Assembly (NCBI GenBank): GCA_963842455.1
Contig: CAWJHE010000004.1
Span: 1 to 64,000, forward strand
Direction of reading: 5' to 3'
DNA length: 64,000 nt
DNA from: CAWJHE01 sp963842455
Lineage (GTDB): Bacteria; Chloroflexota; Anaerolineae; Anaerolineales; UBA4823
The notes under the pieces are model-generated. The model saw nothing but the letters and a program-made list of their open reading frames with translations, had not been told where the DNA came from and did no database searches. Within the stretch, counting starts at the first letter, position 1; every line of letters starts with the position of its first letter. A program made the position numbers and the translations under genes. Shown here piece after piece: positions 34,262-43,935 of this stretch.

Positions 34262-36726
34262 TGAAGTTCTACCTATTCTTTGGCGATTACCGGCAAATAC
34301 AAGCGGGATAGCGGCATATCAAATGTCGTCGCATATTTCAAGTTTACCCAGGGAGGCATCGTAATAGCTGATCGCTGGTTCACCAAGACCGTTCAAGTGC
34401 AATGGAACAGTATTGTCCAACAACTCACCGGCGCTTTCTACGATTTCAAAGGTCCAGGCGCCATTCCACTTTGCATATTTTAAATCACCATTGGTCTCAT
34501 CGTAATAGCAAAGATGCCGGTTCATCCGTTCCCGTTGGTATGGCCAAAGAAACATATTTGCCAACACTACCTGGAGAGTCAATCGTAGAAATCGTCCAAT
34601 CTGCTAGAACTAGCATGGAAATTCCGGTGTTAGCAACAGCCAACATGAGATCCTTTTGTGTATCGTTATAGTAAGCAATGCGCATACGCCAATGGTTAGC
34701 TCGGATTGATAAATCATCATCAAAGAGAGCTATGGATGTATATGCCTCGGTGACAACCACACCATCTCCATCAAGACCAACTTTTACGAGTGGGTAACTC
34801 TCCCAGGAGTCGCTAAATCTCTTATAGGCATACTTGATCTACTTCGTTGGTTTTATCATAATAGCTGATATAGGGACGATCGCTCTCATCCAAAGCCAAG
34901 GATGAAAAATAACCGACATCACCCAGTGGGTCCACTGTGGTTATCTTCCAGGATGTACTGACAGTGTCCCAATAGGCATATTTCAAATCACCCTAGGCTG
35001 GCATCATAATAGCTCATATGTGGGTTACCACCAGAGTCAATCGCTAAAGAGACATACCGACCCACATCCCCAAGCGTATCAACTTTTTAAAAATCCCAAT
35101 TCTTAGAAACCAGGTTCCATTTAGCATAGACTCAAATCGCCCTGCGTCTGATCATAGAAAGCAATCGCTGGACGATAATCATCAATCCAGGCTGTTGATG
35201 AGTGTTGACCGTCAGAAGAACCCGGGTTCACAAACTCCAATTTCCCAGTTTGGCGTAAGATAACGGGCAAATTTAAGTGCATCTGCATTCACGTCGCGAT
35301 AACTGATCGCTGGCTCCCCAAATCCATTGATCGAAAGAGAAGTGTTCAAGCCAACTTTTGACTCAATATTATTTACGCAACTGATAACGCTGGCTATCCA
35401 TTTATTATCTACATTGAGGTATGTGTAATTCAACGAGTTATTCGTAAAGTCACCAAATACGATGCCTGGTTTATTGTTGCTTTTATTAAGAGCAATCGAG
35501 GTGTAGAAGCCAATATTGCCATCTGTATAGATCGTCTTTCACCGTTGTGGTTGAACCACTAGAAATCGAAGCATATTTCAGATCGCCATTGGTTTGATCA
35601 TAGTAACTTATCCAGACTTTCCCATCAGAGCCGCGCGCAATGGATGTATACAAACCCACAACACCTTGGGTGTCAATCGCTGGTTTTTTCCATTGTAAAT
35701 CGAGCCCTACATATGCATATTTCAGATTATAACTGGTAAAATCCAGGTAACTGATATGGGGATAAACACTGGATCCTATTTCCTGCAAAGCCAAGGAAGC
35801 ATAGGAACCAACATTATGATCTTGATCTACATCGAAAATCTGCCAACTACCGCTACTAGATCTACGTGCATACTTCAAGTCATCATACTTCTCTGACATA
35901 TACGCAATATGCGGACGATTACTTTGATCTACCGCAATTGAGGTATGAGTACCCACGACACCCTGGTCACTATAGGCATCAACTGTTTCAATCGTCCAAC
36001 TCATTGGCAAATAGAAACGATCCCAATACGCATATTTCAAATCTCGGTTGGCTTCATCGTAGTAACTGATATGAATATTCCCGTAATTATCTACCGCAAT
36101 AGATGTATGTTTACCTACACCAATAGACGCTTCAACCTGGGAAATCAAATCTTCTTGTTGCGAAGGATCCGCCTGTTGTTCGCTTCTAAACAAACTATCT
36201 TCCAACTTACGTAAGGCTTGTAGTTCTGGACTGGAAACCTCATCAATCTCTGGCAAGCCTGTCTCTGAAATAGCATAGGGGAGAGGGCTGGTATCCACAA
36301 CGAGCTTTTCCCAACCACTGCCCAGGTTATAGGCTAACTTTAAATTACCATTAGCAGCATCGTAATAGCTGATAAACGGCCGAGAAGAGAAATCAAATGC
36401 CAGGGCTGCATAAGACACCAACCAGATAACTGCCGTCAACCACTTCCTCATCCCATTTTTGTCCACATTATTCCAGCAGGAATAATATAGATAGTCGCCG
36501 CCAAAGGCCACACAAGGGGTGTTATCACTTTTTAAAGCCAGGCTGCGATCAGTCATAAACCGTAAAGATAGAGGGAAGGGTGGGAGCTGCTGGCGCCCCG
36601 ATCAATTACCTGGATATTCCAGGTTGCGGCAGGTGCATCCGGTGCAGGCAGGGGGACTGCCCCTTGCGCCGACGAGGTCACAAGCGATAGAAGGATGACC
36701 AAAGCACTGATGTGGTACAACTTCAC
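34262..36726 (-). pseudogene. Decaying secreted repeat protein (beta-propeller-like repeats)
   Basis: A GTG at 36726 opens a signal peptide (Ile-Ser-Ala-Leu-Val-Ile-Leu-Leu-Ser-Leu-Val-Thr-Ser-Ser-Ala) followed by a mature region built of roughly eleven 45-50-residue repeats with the consensus Ile-Ser-Tyr-Tyr-Asp, x-Asp-Leu-Lys-Tyr-Ala, Trp and Val-Gly-x-Tyr-Thr-Ser-Ile-Ala. Reading needs at least ten frame changes: near 36550, twice near 36430, near 35535, and about every 100 bases between 35212 and 34262. The central part (35486-36420) is intact. Probably an exported sensor or surface protein; now non-functional as read. Confidence 0.7.
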
Positions 36727-36957
36727 TCCCTGCAGATTTGCGCTTATTTTCGCTCTGTCGAGCCAAAGTTCTTTTGATTGGTTTCATTGTAATCTCCTGA
36801 CCTGTTCTTGTTTTATCTTGTCTAGTAACAGGATTTTTTATGTTAATTATTCGATACAAGTAACTACTCAAAACAGCATTTCGAAGTATAGCATAATCCT
36901 GCAGCTTTGGCGAAATGGGCTATTTCACCGCCGAGACCAGGAAAAAACCTCGGCAGA

Positions 36958-38214
36958 TCAATTCGTACGCAAGAAATCTAATCCGTACTGCGCATCCAGG
37001 TAATTCGGGTTCTCCTCCAAGGCACGCCGGAAATCCGCTTCTGCCTGGATCCTATCGCCTTGCCGGTACATAGCCCAACCATGCCATAACCAGGCTTCCT
37101 CTGCATTCGGAGTAATCTGTAAAGCATACTCAGTCAATGCAATCAAATCATCCATTTGACCCGTGTGAAAATAGGCGATAAATGGACCAAACTGGTAACG
37201 CAACATCCGTTGCGGCAAACCCAGCTCGCGGGCTTTATCATACGCGTCAGTTGCCTCAATATAACGCTCAAAATACATCAGGTTCGTACCCAGGTTAAAC
37301 CAGGCAAAAGCATTCTCCGGGTCAGATTGCGTTTCTTCTTGGGCTACCACTAACGCATGCTCCCGGTTAACATCTGCATCCCAATGCTCGCCCATGATAC
37401 TCTTTAACAATTCTTCTTGACCAGGCAAGTAGATCACAATATAAACGCGGTTAAATGCCTGCCAATATTCATCCAGCGTATCATATGGGATTTCAAGATC
37501 TGGTCCGTGAAAGCTATCCTGGCCAATAAAATGACTGGCGGTGTCATCATAACCGGTCAGCAACTGGTAGTGGGCTGCCCACAAGTCGTCATTCGCCCAA
37601 AACGGCTCATCAAAATGGAATGTTTCTTCAATCATAACGGGAATGCCAGCCGCTAAAAGTTTTTTAAGCAGATCAAGATCCCCACCCACCCGGTATTGGA
37701 CATTTAGCCAACCAGCTCTTGTGCGTACATAGTAAGCAAGCTCTTCAACATTCACATTGCGATCTTCGCGAAAAGGCTTGAGCAGAGAAGCAATATCTTC
37801 CTGGTTTCCCTGCCAGCCATAATAGCGCAGGTACATCGCCAGACTGGCTGGCCCACAATTGTTGATATCCTGTTTTTCGTACCCCGGGCTGGTTAAAATC
37901 ACGCTTTCTGGCAATGGGGTGGCTGTCGGATATTGTGTAGGTGTGACTACCAAAGTTGGTGTGGGTGTATTAACTGGAGTGGAAGTAGGCGGAGCTATCG
38001 TCGGAGATGCATTTGCCTGCATAACCTGTGTAGGTGATGGCAACGCGGTAGGCATAGAACGGATCGGATTAATAATACTGCGCACATAAGCCATGGCAAA
38101 ATCAACCCGCCAGCCTATCCGATCTTGAACCGCTGGTAACCAGACAATCATCCCCGCTAAAATTAACACAACCCCCACTAAAAACAGGGTTTTTATCTTT
38201 TTTGACATGCGCAT
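36958..38214 (-). CDS. Membrane-anchored C39-like peptidase with TPR repeats
   Basis: About 418 residues from ATG 38214. A membrane anchor (10-30) and a Thr/Pro-rich linker (55-102) lead to a peptidase C39-like domain: Cys120 in Asn-Asn-Cys-Gly-Pro-Ala-Ser, His215 in Ala-Ala-His-Tyr-Gln-Leu, and Asp233 in Gly-Gln-Asp-Ser. Two or three TPR repeats (about 275-415) follow (Ala-Phe-Ala-Trp-Phe-Asn-Leu-Gly; Glu-Ala-Trp-Leu-Trp-His-Gly-Trp-Ala). Extracellular cysteine peptidase fused to a protein-binding module; widespread in Chloroflexota as I recall. Divergent from miaB. Confidence 0.8.
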   Translation of the reverse strand: MRMSKKIKTLFLVGVVLILAGMIVWLPAVQDRIGWRVDFAMAYVRSIINPIRSMPTALPSPTQVMQANASPTIAPPTSTPVNTPTPTLVVTPTQYPTATPLPESVILTSPGYEKQDINNCGPASLAMYLRYYGWQGNQEDIASLLKPFREDRNVNVEELAYYVRTRAGWLNVQYRVGGDLDLLKKLLAAGIPVMIEETFHFDEPFWANDDLWAAHYQLLTGYDDTASHFIGQDSFHGPDLEIPYDTLDEYWQAFNRVYIVIYLPGQEELLKSIMGEHWDADVNREHALVVAQEETQSDPENAFAWFNLGTNLMYFERYIEATDAYDKARELGLPQRMLRYQFGPFIAYFHTGQMDDLIALTEYALQITPNAEEAWLWHGWAMYRQGDRIQAEADFRRALEENPNYLDAQYGLDFLRTN

Positions 38215-38370
38215 GGCGGCAATTTTATCACCAGTTGACTTGACTTTGGTGAACAAGGGATTAAGGAAAGGACAAATCCCGGTTATGAACTGAGTTTCCG
38301 CTAGACAGAGCTCTTTCGTTAGAAAAAAAGACGGATGGTACCCTGGATTATAACCTTTATGATTTTCTAA

Positions 38371-38399
38371 TTGCTCGTTTCCCTTTGGATTGTTATAAT
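38371..38399 (+). promoter_or_regulatory. miaB promoter with very short leader
   Basis: TTGCTC, 17 bases, TATAAT at 38394-38399, then only seven bases to the ATG at 38407; the transcript would begin at or near the start codon. Confidence 0.6.
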
Positions 38400-38406
38400 A
38401 CTGGAC

Positions 38407-39784
38407 ATGAAATATCACATTTGGACTGAAGGTTGTCAAATGAATGTCGCGGATTCACTGCGAGTGGCATCCGCGCTTGAACATCTTGGTTATCACCCAA
38501 CACCACGCCCTGAGGAAGCACAGGTGATCGTACTGAACACCTGTGTAGTACGCCAGAGTGCAGAAGATAAAGCTTATGGACGATTAAGTTCTTTGCGCCC
38601 CCTGAAGAAGCAGAGACCGGATTTGGTGATTAACTTGATGGGTTGTTTGGTTGGGGTTAAAGGCCACGAACGGTTACAAAAACGCTTTCCCTACGTGGAT
38701 GTGTTTTCCCCACCCTCGGATCCTGGCCCTCTGATCGCCTTCTTGACCCAGGGAGAAAGCCAGAGCCTGGAAGAGGCGCAAACACAGCAGCGCTTTGCTT
38801 TGATGGATGGAGACCTGGTTCTGCCGCAGGATGAAAGAGAAAAACTGGTCGCATCCTTTGTGCCGGTGGTTTTGGGTTGTTCCCATGCCTGCACCTATTG
38901 CATCATCCCCTACCGGCGCGGCGTCGAACGCAGCCGCTCTGTCGGCGACATTGTTGCAGAGTCGCGCGCGTCTGGTATCGCAAGGCGTGAAAGAGATCAC
39001 CCTTTTAGGTCAGATTGTTGACCGCTATGGAAAAGATATCCCAGATGGACCCAACCTGGCCAGTTTGCTGCGCATCTTACATCAGATCGATGGCTTAGAA
39101 AGGATACGTTTTCTAACCTCGCACCCCAATTGGATGAACGATGATCTCTTAGATGCGGTTGCAGAATTACCCAAAGTTATGCCGCATATCGAAGTCCCTG
39201 TACAGGCTGGGGATGACCAGGTCCTGGAGAACATGAAACGCGGTTACACAGCAGCGGATTATCGGGAACTCGTCCAACGCATTCGCCAGCGCATCCCAGG
39301 TGTATCAATTGCAACCGATATCATCGTCGGCTTCCCAGGTGAGACCGATGAGCAATTCCAACATACTTACGACCTCCTGGATGAGCTGCAAATGGATGTT
39401 GCCCACCTGGCGCGATATTCCACACGACCTGGAACCGTTGCCGACCGGCGCATGCAGGATGATGTGCCTGAAGAGGAAAAAATGCGCCGTTTTCGCCTGC
39501 TTGAGAATTTACAAGAAGGCATTGCAACACGCATTAACTCAACCTATCTGGGCGAGACGGTCGACGTCCTTTTCGAGGAGCAGGTACGCGGCAGGTGGCG
39601 AGGACGGACGCCCACCAACAAGCTAGTTTTTGTTCAATCGGATGAAGATTTACTCGGAGAATTACGGCCTGTGCAAATCACCTGGACTGGACCCTGGTCT
39701 ATGCAAGGTCGTTTACCCAGGAGTTTCGCCAGTACCCAGCCAGTTGAAAACCTGACCATGCTGAACCCGATATCGAATGATTGA
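38407..39784 (+). CDS. miaB: tRNA-2-methylthio-N6-dimethylallyladenosine synthase (one frameshift)
   Basis: Reconstructed about 458 residues. N-terminal MTTase domain with three cluster cysteines (Glu-Gly-Cys-Gln-Met-Asn; Asn-Thr-Cys-Val-Val-Arg; Met-Gly-Cys-Leu), the radical-SAM motif Gly-Cys-Ser-His-Ala-Cys-Thr-Tyr-Cys, and a C-terminal TRAM domain (Gly-Arg-Thr-Pro-Thr-Asn). The frame changes by +1 near 38968 within Ile-Val-Ala-Glu-x-Arg-Ala. The usual Gly-Gln-Asn-Val after this point reads Gly-Gln-Ile-Val. Thiomethylates A37 of tRNAs. Its end overlaps the next gene by eight bases. Confidence 0.85.
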
Positions 39785-40691
39785 AAGTTCTACCTTTACC
39801 CCGCCGCAACGTTTTGGCATCCTCTTCCAGTTGCTGCTGATTGGCGTCTTTCTAGCAGCGGCTTCATTAGGGCTCTGGCAGGCCATTTATACCAGCATCG
39901 GCCCAATGCTGATCCTATACTTGTTCCCAGCCTTTTTAGCGGTGTTCTTAGTTCCTCTGTTAGCATACCGCATCTATGGACTTCGAACTGCCGTCTATTC
40001 GCTCGAGCGTGAAGGGATTCACTTGCGATGGGGGCTGCGCGTGGAAGATATCCCCATCGATCACATTTTATGGATACACAAGAAAGAAGAGCTGGAAAGC
40101 CACCTGCCCCTGCCATGGTTTCATTGGCCTGGTTCACTGCTTGGGACACGTCGAACAGTAGGCATAGAAGAGGTAGAATTCATGGCTTCCCGTACACAAG
40201 GGTTAATCCTGATCGGTACGCAAGAACGAATCTTTGCCATTTCCCCAGCAAATCCAGATCTTTTTTTACACACCGTTTCACAAATCATGGAAATGGGTTC
40301 GCTGGCGCCAATCCCTGGTCGTTCCATCTATCCAACCAATTTGATGAGCCGGGTATGGACATCCAGGTTAGCGCGCTGGATGCTGATCGGCTGCATTCTG
40401 TTCAGCCTGTTGCTCTTGATTTGGGTAAGCATCGCAATACCCTCGCGCAGCCAGATAATCCTCGGATTTGGCCCAGATAGCTCACCAGGAGATTTGGTAC
40501 CGGCCAGTCGCCTGTTACTCCTGCCCATCTTAAGTACCAGTTTTGTTTTGATTAATTTCTTCCTGGGGCTTTTCTTATATCGCAAAGATAAAAATCAGCC
40601 ATTATCTCTGCTGCTTTGGGGAAGCAGCGCCCTCTTGCCACTTATATTTCTGATTGGGGCTATCTTTATCACGGTGAATAGCCCAGGCTAA
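39777..40691 (+). CDS. PH-like domain membrane protein
   Basis: 304 residues. Two membrane segments (about 15-60), then a cytosolic PH-like domain with Gly-Leu-Arg-Thr-Ala-Val-Tyr-Ser-Leu-Glu-Arg-Glu-Gly-Ile-His-Leu-Arg-Trp-Gly, and three more membrane segments at the C-terminus (about 195-300). Topology and motif resemble bacterial PH-domain proteins (YdbT-like). Role unknown. Overlaps miaB by eight bases, so co-translated. Confidence 0.6.
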   Translation: MIESSTFTPPQRFGILFQLLLIGVFLAAASLGLWQAIYTSIGPMLILYLFPAFLAVFLVPLLAYRIYGLRTAVYSLEREGIHLRWGLRVEDIPIDHILWIHKKEELESHLPLPWFHWPGSLLGTRRTVGIEEVEFMASRTQGLILIGTQERIFAISPANPDLFLHTVSQIMEMGSLAPIPGRSIYPTNLMSRVWTSRLARWMLIGCILFSLLLLIWVSIAIPSRSQIILGFGPDSSPGDLVPASRLLLLPILSTSFVLINFFLGLFLYRKDKNQPLSLLLWGSSALLPLIFLIGAIFITVNSPG

Positions 40692-40697
40692 ATCCAT

Positions 40698-40760
40698 TTC
40701 TCCACAGAGAAACGTCAGTTATCCACAGATTTCCAACACTTATCCACAGGATCATCCACG
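40698..40760 (+). promoter_or_regulatory. Array of DnaA boxes with 21-bp spacing
   Basis: TTCTCCACA at 40698, TTATCCACA at 40719 and TTATCCACA at 40740 start exactly 21 bases apart, in the same orientation; a weaker TCATCCACG starts at 40752. Two are perfect consensus DnaA boxes. They fill the 84-bp gap between two genes. Confidence 0.65.
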
Positions 40761-40775
40761 TAACAGGTAGTTTCT

Positions 40776-41570
40776 ATGCCGCTCATTTCAGGTCTTTTCT
40801 TCGGAATTCTCGTTGCAGCCATTGCCTGGCGAGCAAGGTCGCTTTCCCGTAGTGGAGCAGTAGCAGCTGCTATCAGCGGTGGCTTGATCTTTGGACTGGG
40901 CGGAATCAAATGGGCGAGCTTATTGCTGGCATTCTTCATCTCCTCCAGCCTGCTTTCCAAAATCTTTTCCCGTCGCAAAGCTGGACTAAGCGAAAAATTC
41001 TCAAAAGGAAGCCAGCGAGATTGGGGGCAGGTGTTAGCGAACGGAGGACTAGGAGCTTTTTTGGCAATCCTGCACACGTTCCTCCCAAATCAAGAGTGGA
41101 TTTGGTTTGCCTATGCAGGCGCCATGGCAGCGGTTAATGCCGATACTTGGGCAACTGAGTTAGGTGTATTTAACCCAACACCCCCGCGCCTGATCACCAC
41201 CGGCGAACAAGTCGAACGCGGCACATCTGGCGGCGTCAGCCTTTTGGGTAGTTTTGCCGCCCTGGCAGGTGCGGCTTTCATCGGATTTTGGGCGATAATT
41301 TGGAATTTCGATCCTATCGCCTGGAAAATTCTGGCGTCCGCTGTGCTTGGCGGGCTGGCAGGCTCCTTCTTCGACTCACTGTTAGGAGCCACCCTGCAAT
41401 CTATTTACTTTTGTCCCGTGTGTTGCAAGGAGACTGAACGCCACCCCATTCACACCTGCGGAACAGTTACCCAGCCTTTAAGAGGATGGAGCTGGCTGAA
41501 TAATGACCTTGTCAATTTATCCGCCTCCATTATCGGAGCGATGGTAGCTGCCGCAATTTGGTTTTTATAA
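40776..41570 (+). CDS. DUF92 (TMEM19/VTE6-like) membrane protein
   Basis: 264 residues, six or seven membrane segments. Typical DUF92 features: Gly-Gly-Leu-Ile-Phe-Gly-Leu-Gly-Gly, Asn-Gly-Gly-Leu-Gly-Ala near 90, Ala-Asp-Thr-Trp-Ala-Thr-Glu-Leu-Gly at about 120, and Gly-Ser-Phe-Phe-Asp-Ser-Leu-Leu-Gly-Ala. Plant VTE6 of this family phosphorylates phytyl phosphate. Cys-Pro-Val-Cys-Cys near 213 and a later His-Thr-Cys may bind metal. Preceded by the DnaA-box array; overlaps the HAD gene tail-to-tail by six bases. Confidence 0.88.
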   Translation: MPLISGLFFGILVAAIAWRARSLSRSGAVAAAISGGLIFGLGGIKWASLLLAFFISSSLLSKIFSRRKAGLSEKFSKGSQRDWGQVLANGGLGAFLAILHTFLPNQEWIWFAYAGAMAAVNADTWATELGVFNPTPPRLITTGEQVERGTSGGVSLLGSFAALAGAAFIGFWAIIWNFDPIAWKILASAVLGGLAGSFFDSLLGATLQSIYFCPVCCKETERHPIHTCGTVTQPLRGWSWLNNDLVNLSASIIGAMVAAAIWFL

Positions 41571-42299
41571 TTCCAACAACTGGGAAAGATCGCCAATCGA
41601 TTTTACAACCAGGCAATCTGCATCTGGGAAGACGCCATCCGGGTCAACTAAGACTGGGATCAGAGCAGCATTTTTAGCTCCCACGATATCTGCATAATAA
41701 TTATCACCGATATAAACTGTTCTATCCGGTAAAGCCCCCATGCGCTGTAAAGCCTGGTGGAAGATTTCAGGATCTGGTTTCCAGGAGTTAACCTCTCCGG
41801 CAACCAATGACAGTTCAAAATACTTTGCTAATCCAACTTCCTGCAGGTAGTCCTGGCAAGGCTGGGAGCGATTGGAAAGCAAGCCCAAACGATAATTCGC
41901 ATCTTTCAAGAGCTGCAAGGTTTCGGGGACTTCTGGGGGAATATAATCTTCAGAGTTTTGGTTTCGACTGATATACCGTTGAACTTCAGGCGCCAATGTT
42001 TGTGCACATTCAGTTGAACAATCAAACGCTAATAAACTTCGCTGCGCATAATGCACCCAAAAGGCATCATCTTGAAGATCAAATTGCTGAGAATCCTGTT
42101 CCAGCTCTGCCGATTGAGCCCAGTAATAATGCGTCCAGCGTGCAGCTCTACGCCGCTTCTCCGATCCATCCGCGACCCCCAAAGAAACGGCATAATCATA
42201 AAAGGTCTGAACAAAGGACGGCCGGTTATGCCGCAAGGTGCCATCTAAATCAAATAAAATTGTGTCAACATTTGCCAGGAATCCATTTCCACCGTACAA
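41565..42299 (-). CDS. HAD-family hydrolase (PGP-like)
   Basis: 244 residues from a TTG with GGAGGG upstream. HAD motif I is Phe-Asp-Leu-Asp-Gly-Thr-Leu-Arg, motif II Leu-Leu-Ser-Asn-Arg-Ser, motif III Lys-Pro-Asp-Pro-Glu-Ile-Phe, motif IV Tyr-Ile-Gly-Asp-Asn-Tyr-Tyr-Ala-Asp. A helical cap lies between I and II. Probably a phosphatase of sugar or nucleotide phosphates; substrate not predictable. Confidence 0.88.
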   Translation of the reverse strand: MYGGNGFLANVDTILFDLDGTLRHNRPSFVQTFYDYAVSLGVADGSEKRRRAARWTHYYWAQSAELEQDSQQFDLQDDAFWVHYAQRSLLAFDCSTECAQTLAPEVQRYISRNQNSEDYIPPEVPETLQLLKDANYRLGLLSNRSQPCQDYLQEVGLAKYFELSLVAGEVNSWKPDPEIFHQALQRMGALPDRTVYIGDNYYADIVGAKNAALIPVLVDPDGVFPDADCLVVKSIGDLSQLLEL

Positions 42300-42320
42300 G
42301 ATAACCCTCCCAAAATTTTC

Positions 42321-43301
42321 TTAGCCGCCAATTTCGCTCATCACCCGGTTCAAGGGGATCAGCCCATCGGCTAAACCATGCCCCCAAGGTTTGTACCAAA
42401 TACCATCCAGAATCAACTGGCGCAGCTCAACAAGTGAGGCGCCTGCCCTTAAAGGTTCCAACAAATTCAACTCGCCCTCACGCAATAAACACAGCCGCAG
42501 CCTGCCATCCGCAGTCAAACGCGCCCGGGTACATGAAGCACAAAAAGGCTCCGTAACCGTTGAGATAAAGCCGACTTCCCCTGCTGCCCCTGGCAAACGA
42601 AAAACGCGCGCCTCCCCATCCAATTGCCCATTGCCAACAGGTTCCATTTCACCGAGTGCAGCTGTGATCCGAGAATGGACTTCCTGAGCCGTCACCACCT
42701 GTTTTTGCTGTAATTCGGTGACCCCGCCAAAAGGCATCATCTCAATGAAGCGCACTTGCCAGGGGTTTTCCAGGCTTAATCGCGCCAGGTCCACTACATC
42801 CTCTTCGTTATACCCCCGAACAACAACCACATTAATCTTGATAGGTGTCAAACCTGCTGAATCCGCCGCTTGAATGCCAGTCCAGACATCCTCCACTTGC
42901 CCCCAACGTGTTAAGCGCTGAAACTTATCAGGATCAAGAGTGTCTAAACTGATATTCACGCGTTGTAAACCAGCTTTCGCCAAGGGATGCGCCAGCCTGG
43001 AAAGCAAGACGCCATTCGTCGTCATGGATAAGGACTGTATTCCTGGTGTGCCTGAGATGCCTTCAACCAGGTCGACGATATGAGCGCGTACCGTTGGTTC
43101 TCCGCCTGTCAGTCGAATTTTATTAAAGCCCAATTGAGCGAACAAACGCACCAATAACAAAACCTCATCATCCTGCATAAGCTCTGCATTAGGACGAAAA
43201 GTCATGTCTTCCGGCATACAATACACACAGCGCAAGTTACAATGATCTGTCAGGCTGATGCGTAAATAGTGAATATTTCTTCCGAAGCGATCAATTGCCA
43301 T
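42321..43301 (-). CDS. moaA: GTP 3',8-cyclase
   Basis: 327 residues from the ATG at 43301 (Met-Ala-Ile-Asp-Arg-Phe-Gly-Arg). N-terminal radical-SAM cysteines in Asp-His-Cys-Asn-Leu-Arg-Cys-Val-Tyr-Cys, the Arg-Leu-Thr-Gly-Gly-Glu-Pro SAM loop, and the second cluster Phe-Cys-Ala-Ser-Cys with Leu-Arg-Leu-Cys-Leu. The usual C-terminal Gly-Gly is present (Ile-Gly-Gly). First step of molybdenum-cofactor synthesis; no other moa gene is in the window. Twenty bases from the HAD gene. Confidence 0.95.
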   Translation of the reverse strand: MAIDRFGRNIHYLRISLTDHCNLRCVYCMPEDMTFRPNAELMQDDEVLLLVRLFAQLGFNKIRLTGGEPTVRAHIVDLVEGISGTPGIQSLSMTTNGVLLSRLAHPLAKAGLQRVNISLDTLDPDKFQRLTRWGQVEDVWTGIQAADSAGLTPIKINVVVVRGYNEEDVVDLARLSLENPWQVRFIEMMPFGGVTELQQKQVVTAQEVHSRITAALGEMEPVGNGQLDGEARVFRLPGAAGEVGFISTVTEPFCASCTRARLTADGRLRLCLLREGELNLLEPLRAGASLVELRQLILDGIWYKPWGHGLADGLIPLNRVMSEIGG

Positions 43302-43433
43302 ATCAAAACTACCAATAAATCCGATTTTCCTCGTCCGAATTATACCTTGATTTTCATACACTTAGCAACTTGTGTACGTATGATCACGCTCATGCCAGAT
43401 TGCTCGCCGCAGCATCTTGCGCGGGCTCCAGAT

Positions 43434-43916
43434 TTAGCAGATATCCACCACTTTTCCGCCGGTAATTTTGACCAGCTCGGCTGGGGTCAGGCGGAAGACT
43501 GCCCTTGGGGTGCCAGCCGCAGCCCAAATACTCTCATATTGCAGCAAATCTTTATCTACAAACGTTTCAATCGGCTCTACATGTCCTACCGGTGGCACAC
43601 CGCCGATCGCAAAGCCTGTCTGCTGGCGCACAAAATCAGCATCCGCTTTTCCCAAGGGCTCCTGCAATAAAGCTTCTAATTTCCTCTCATCGACCCGGTT
43701 CTGTCCGCTGGCCACCACCAGGATTGGACGGCGAGAACGTTTGGTTTTAAACACCAGGGATTTCACAATTTGTCCCACCAGGCAGCCGATTGCCTGGGCT
43801 GCATCATGTGCAGTACGGGTCGAATCTGGCATTTCCATTACTTGCAGCTTCAAGCCAAATGCATCTAACACCTGTTGTACTTTTTGGGCGCTCGAGCTGA
43901 GTTGATTTTCCGTCAA
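43434..43916 (-). CDS. YbaK/EbsC-type aminoacyl-tRNA deacylase
   Basis: 160 residues, single YbaK domain. The conserved Lys in Ile-Val-Lys-Ser-Leu-Val-Phe and Gly-Gly-Val-Pro-Pro-Val-Gly-His are family hallmarks. Clears mischarged tRNA such as Cys- or Ala-tRNA(Pro); the subclass cannot be told. Same strand as and 20 bp after corA. Confidence 0.9.
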   Translation of the reverse strand: MTENQLSSSAQKVQQVLDAFGLKLQVMEMPDSTRTAHDAAQAIGCLVGQIVKSLVFKTKRSRRPILVVASGQNRVDERKLEALLQEPLGKADADFVRQQTGFAIGGVPPVGHVEPIETFVDKDLLQYESIWAAAGTPRAVFRLTPAELVKITGGKVVDIC

Positions 43917-43935
43917 GCTTAGACCTCCAAAATTT

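Noticed and set aside
40698..40760. Chromosomal origin oriC
   Set aside because: DnaA boxes are real, but no dnaA, dnaN, gyrB or rpmH gene and no clear A/T-rich unwinding region is adjacent.
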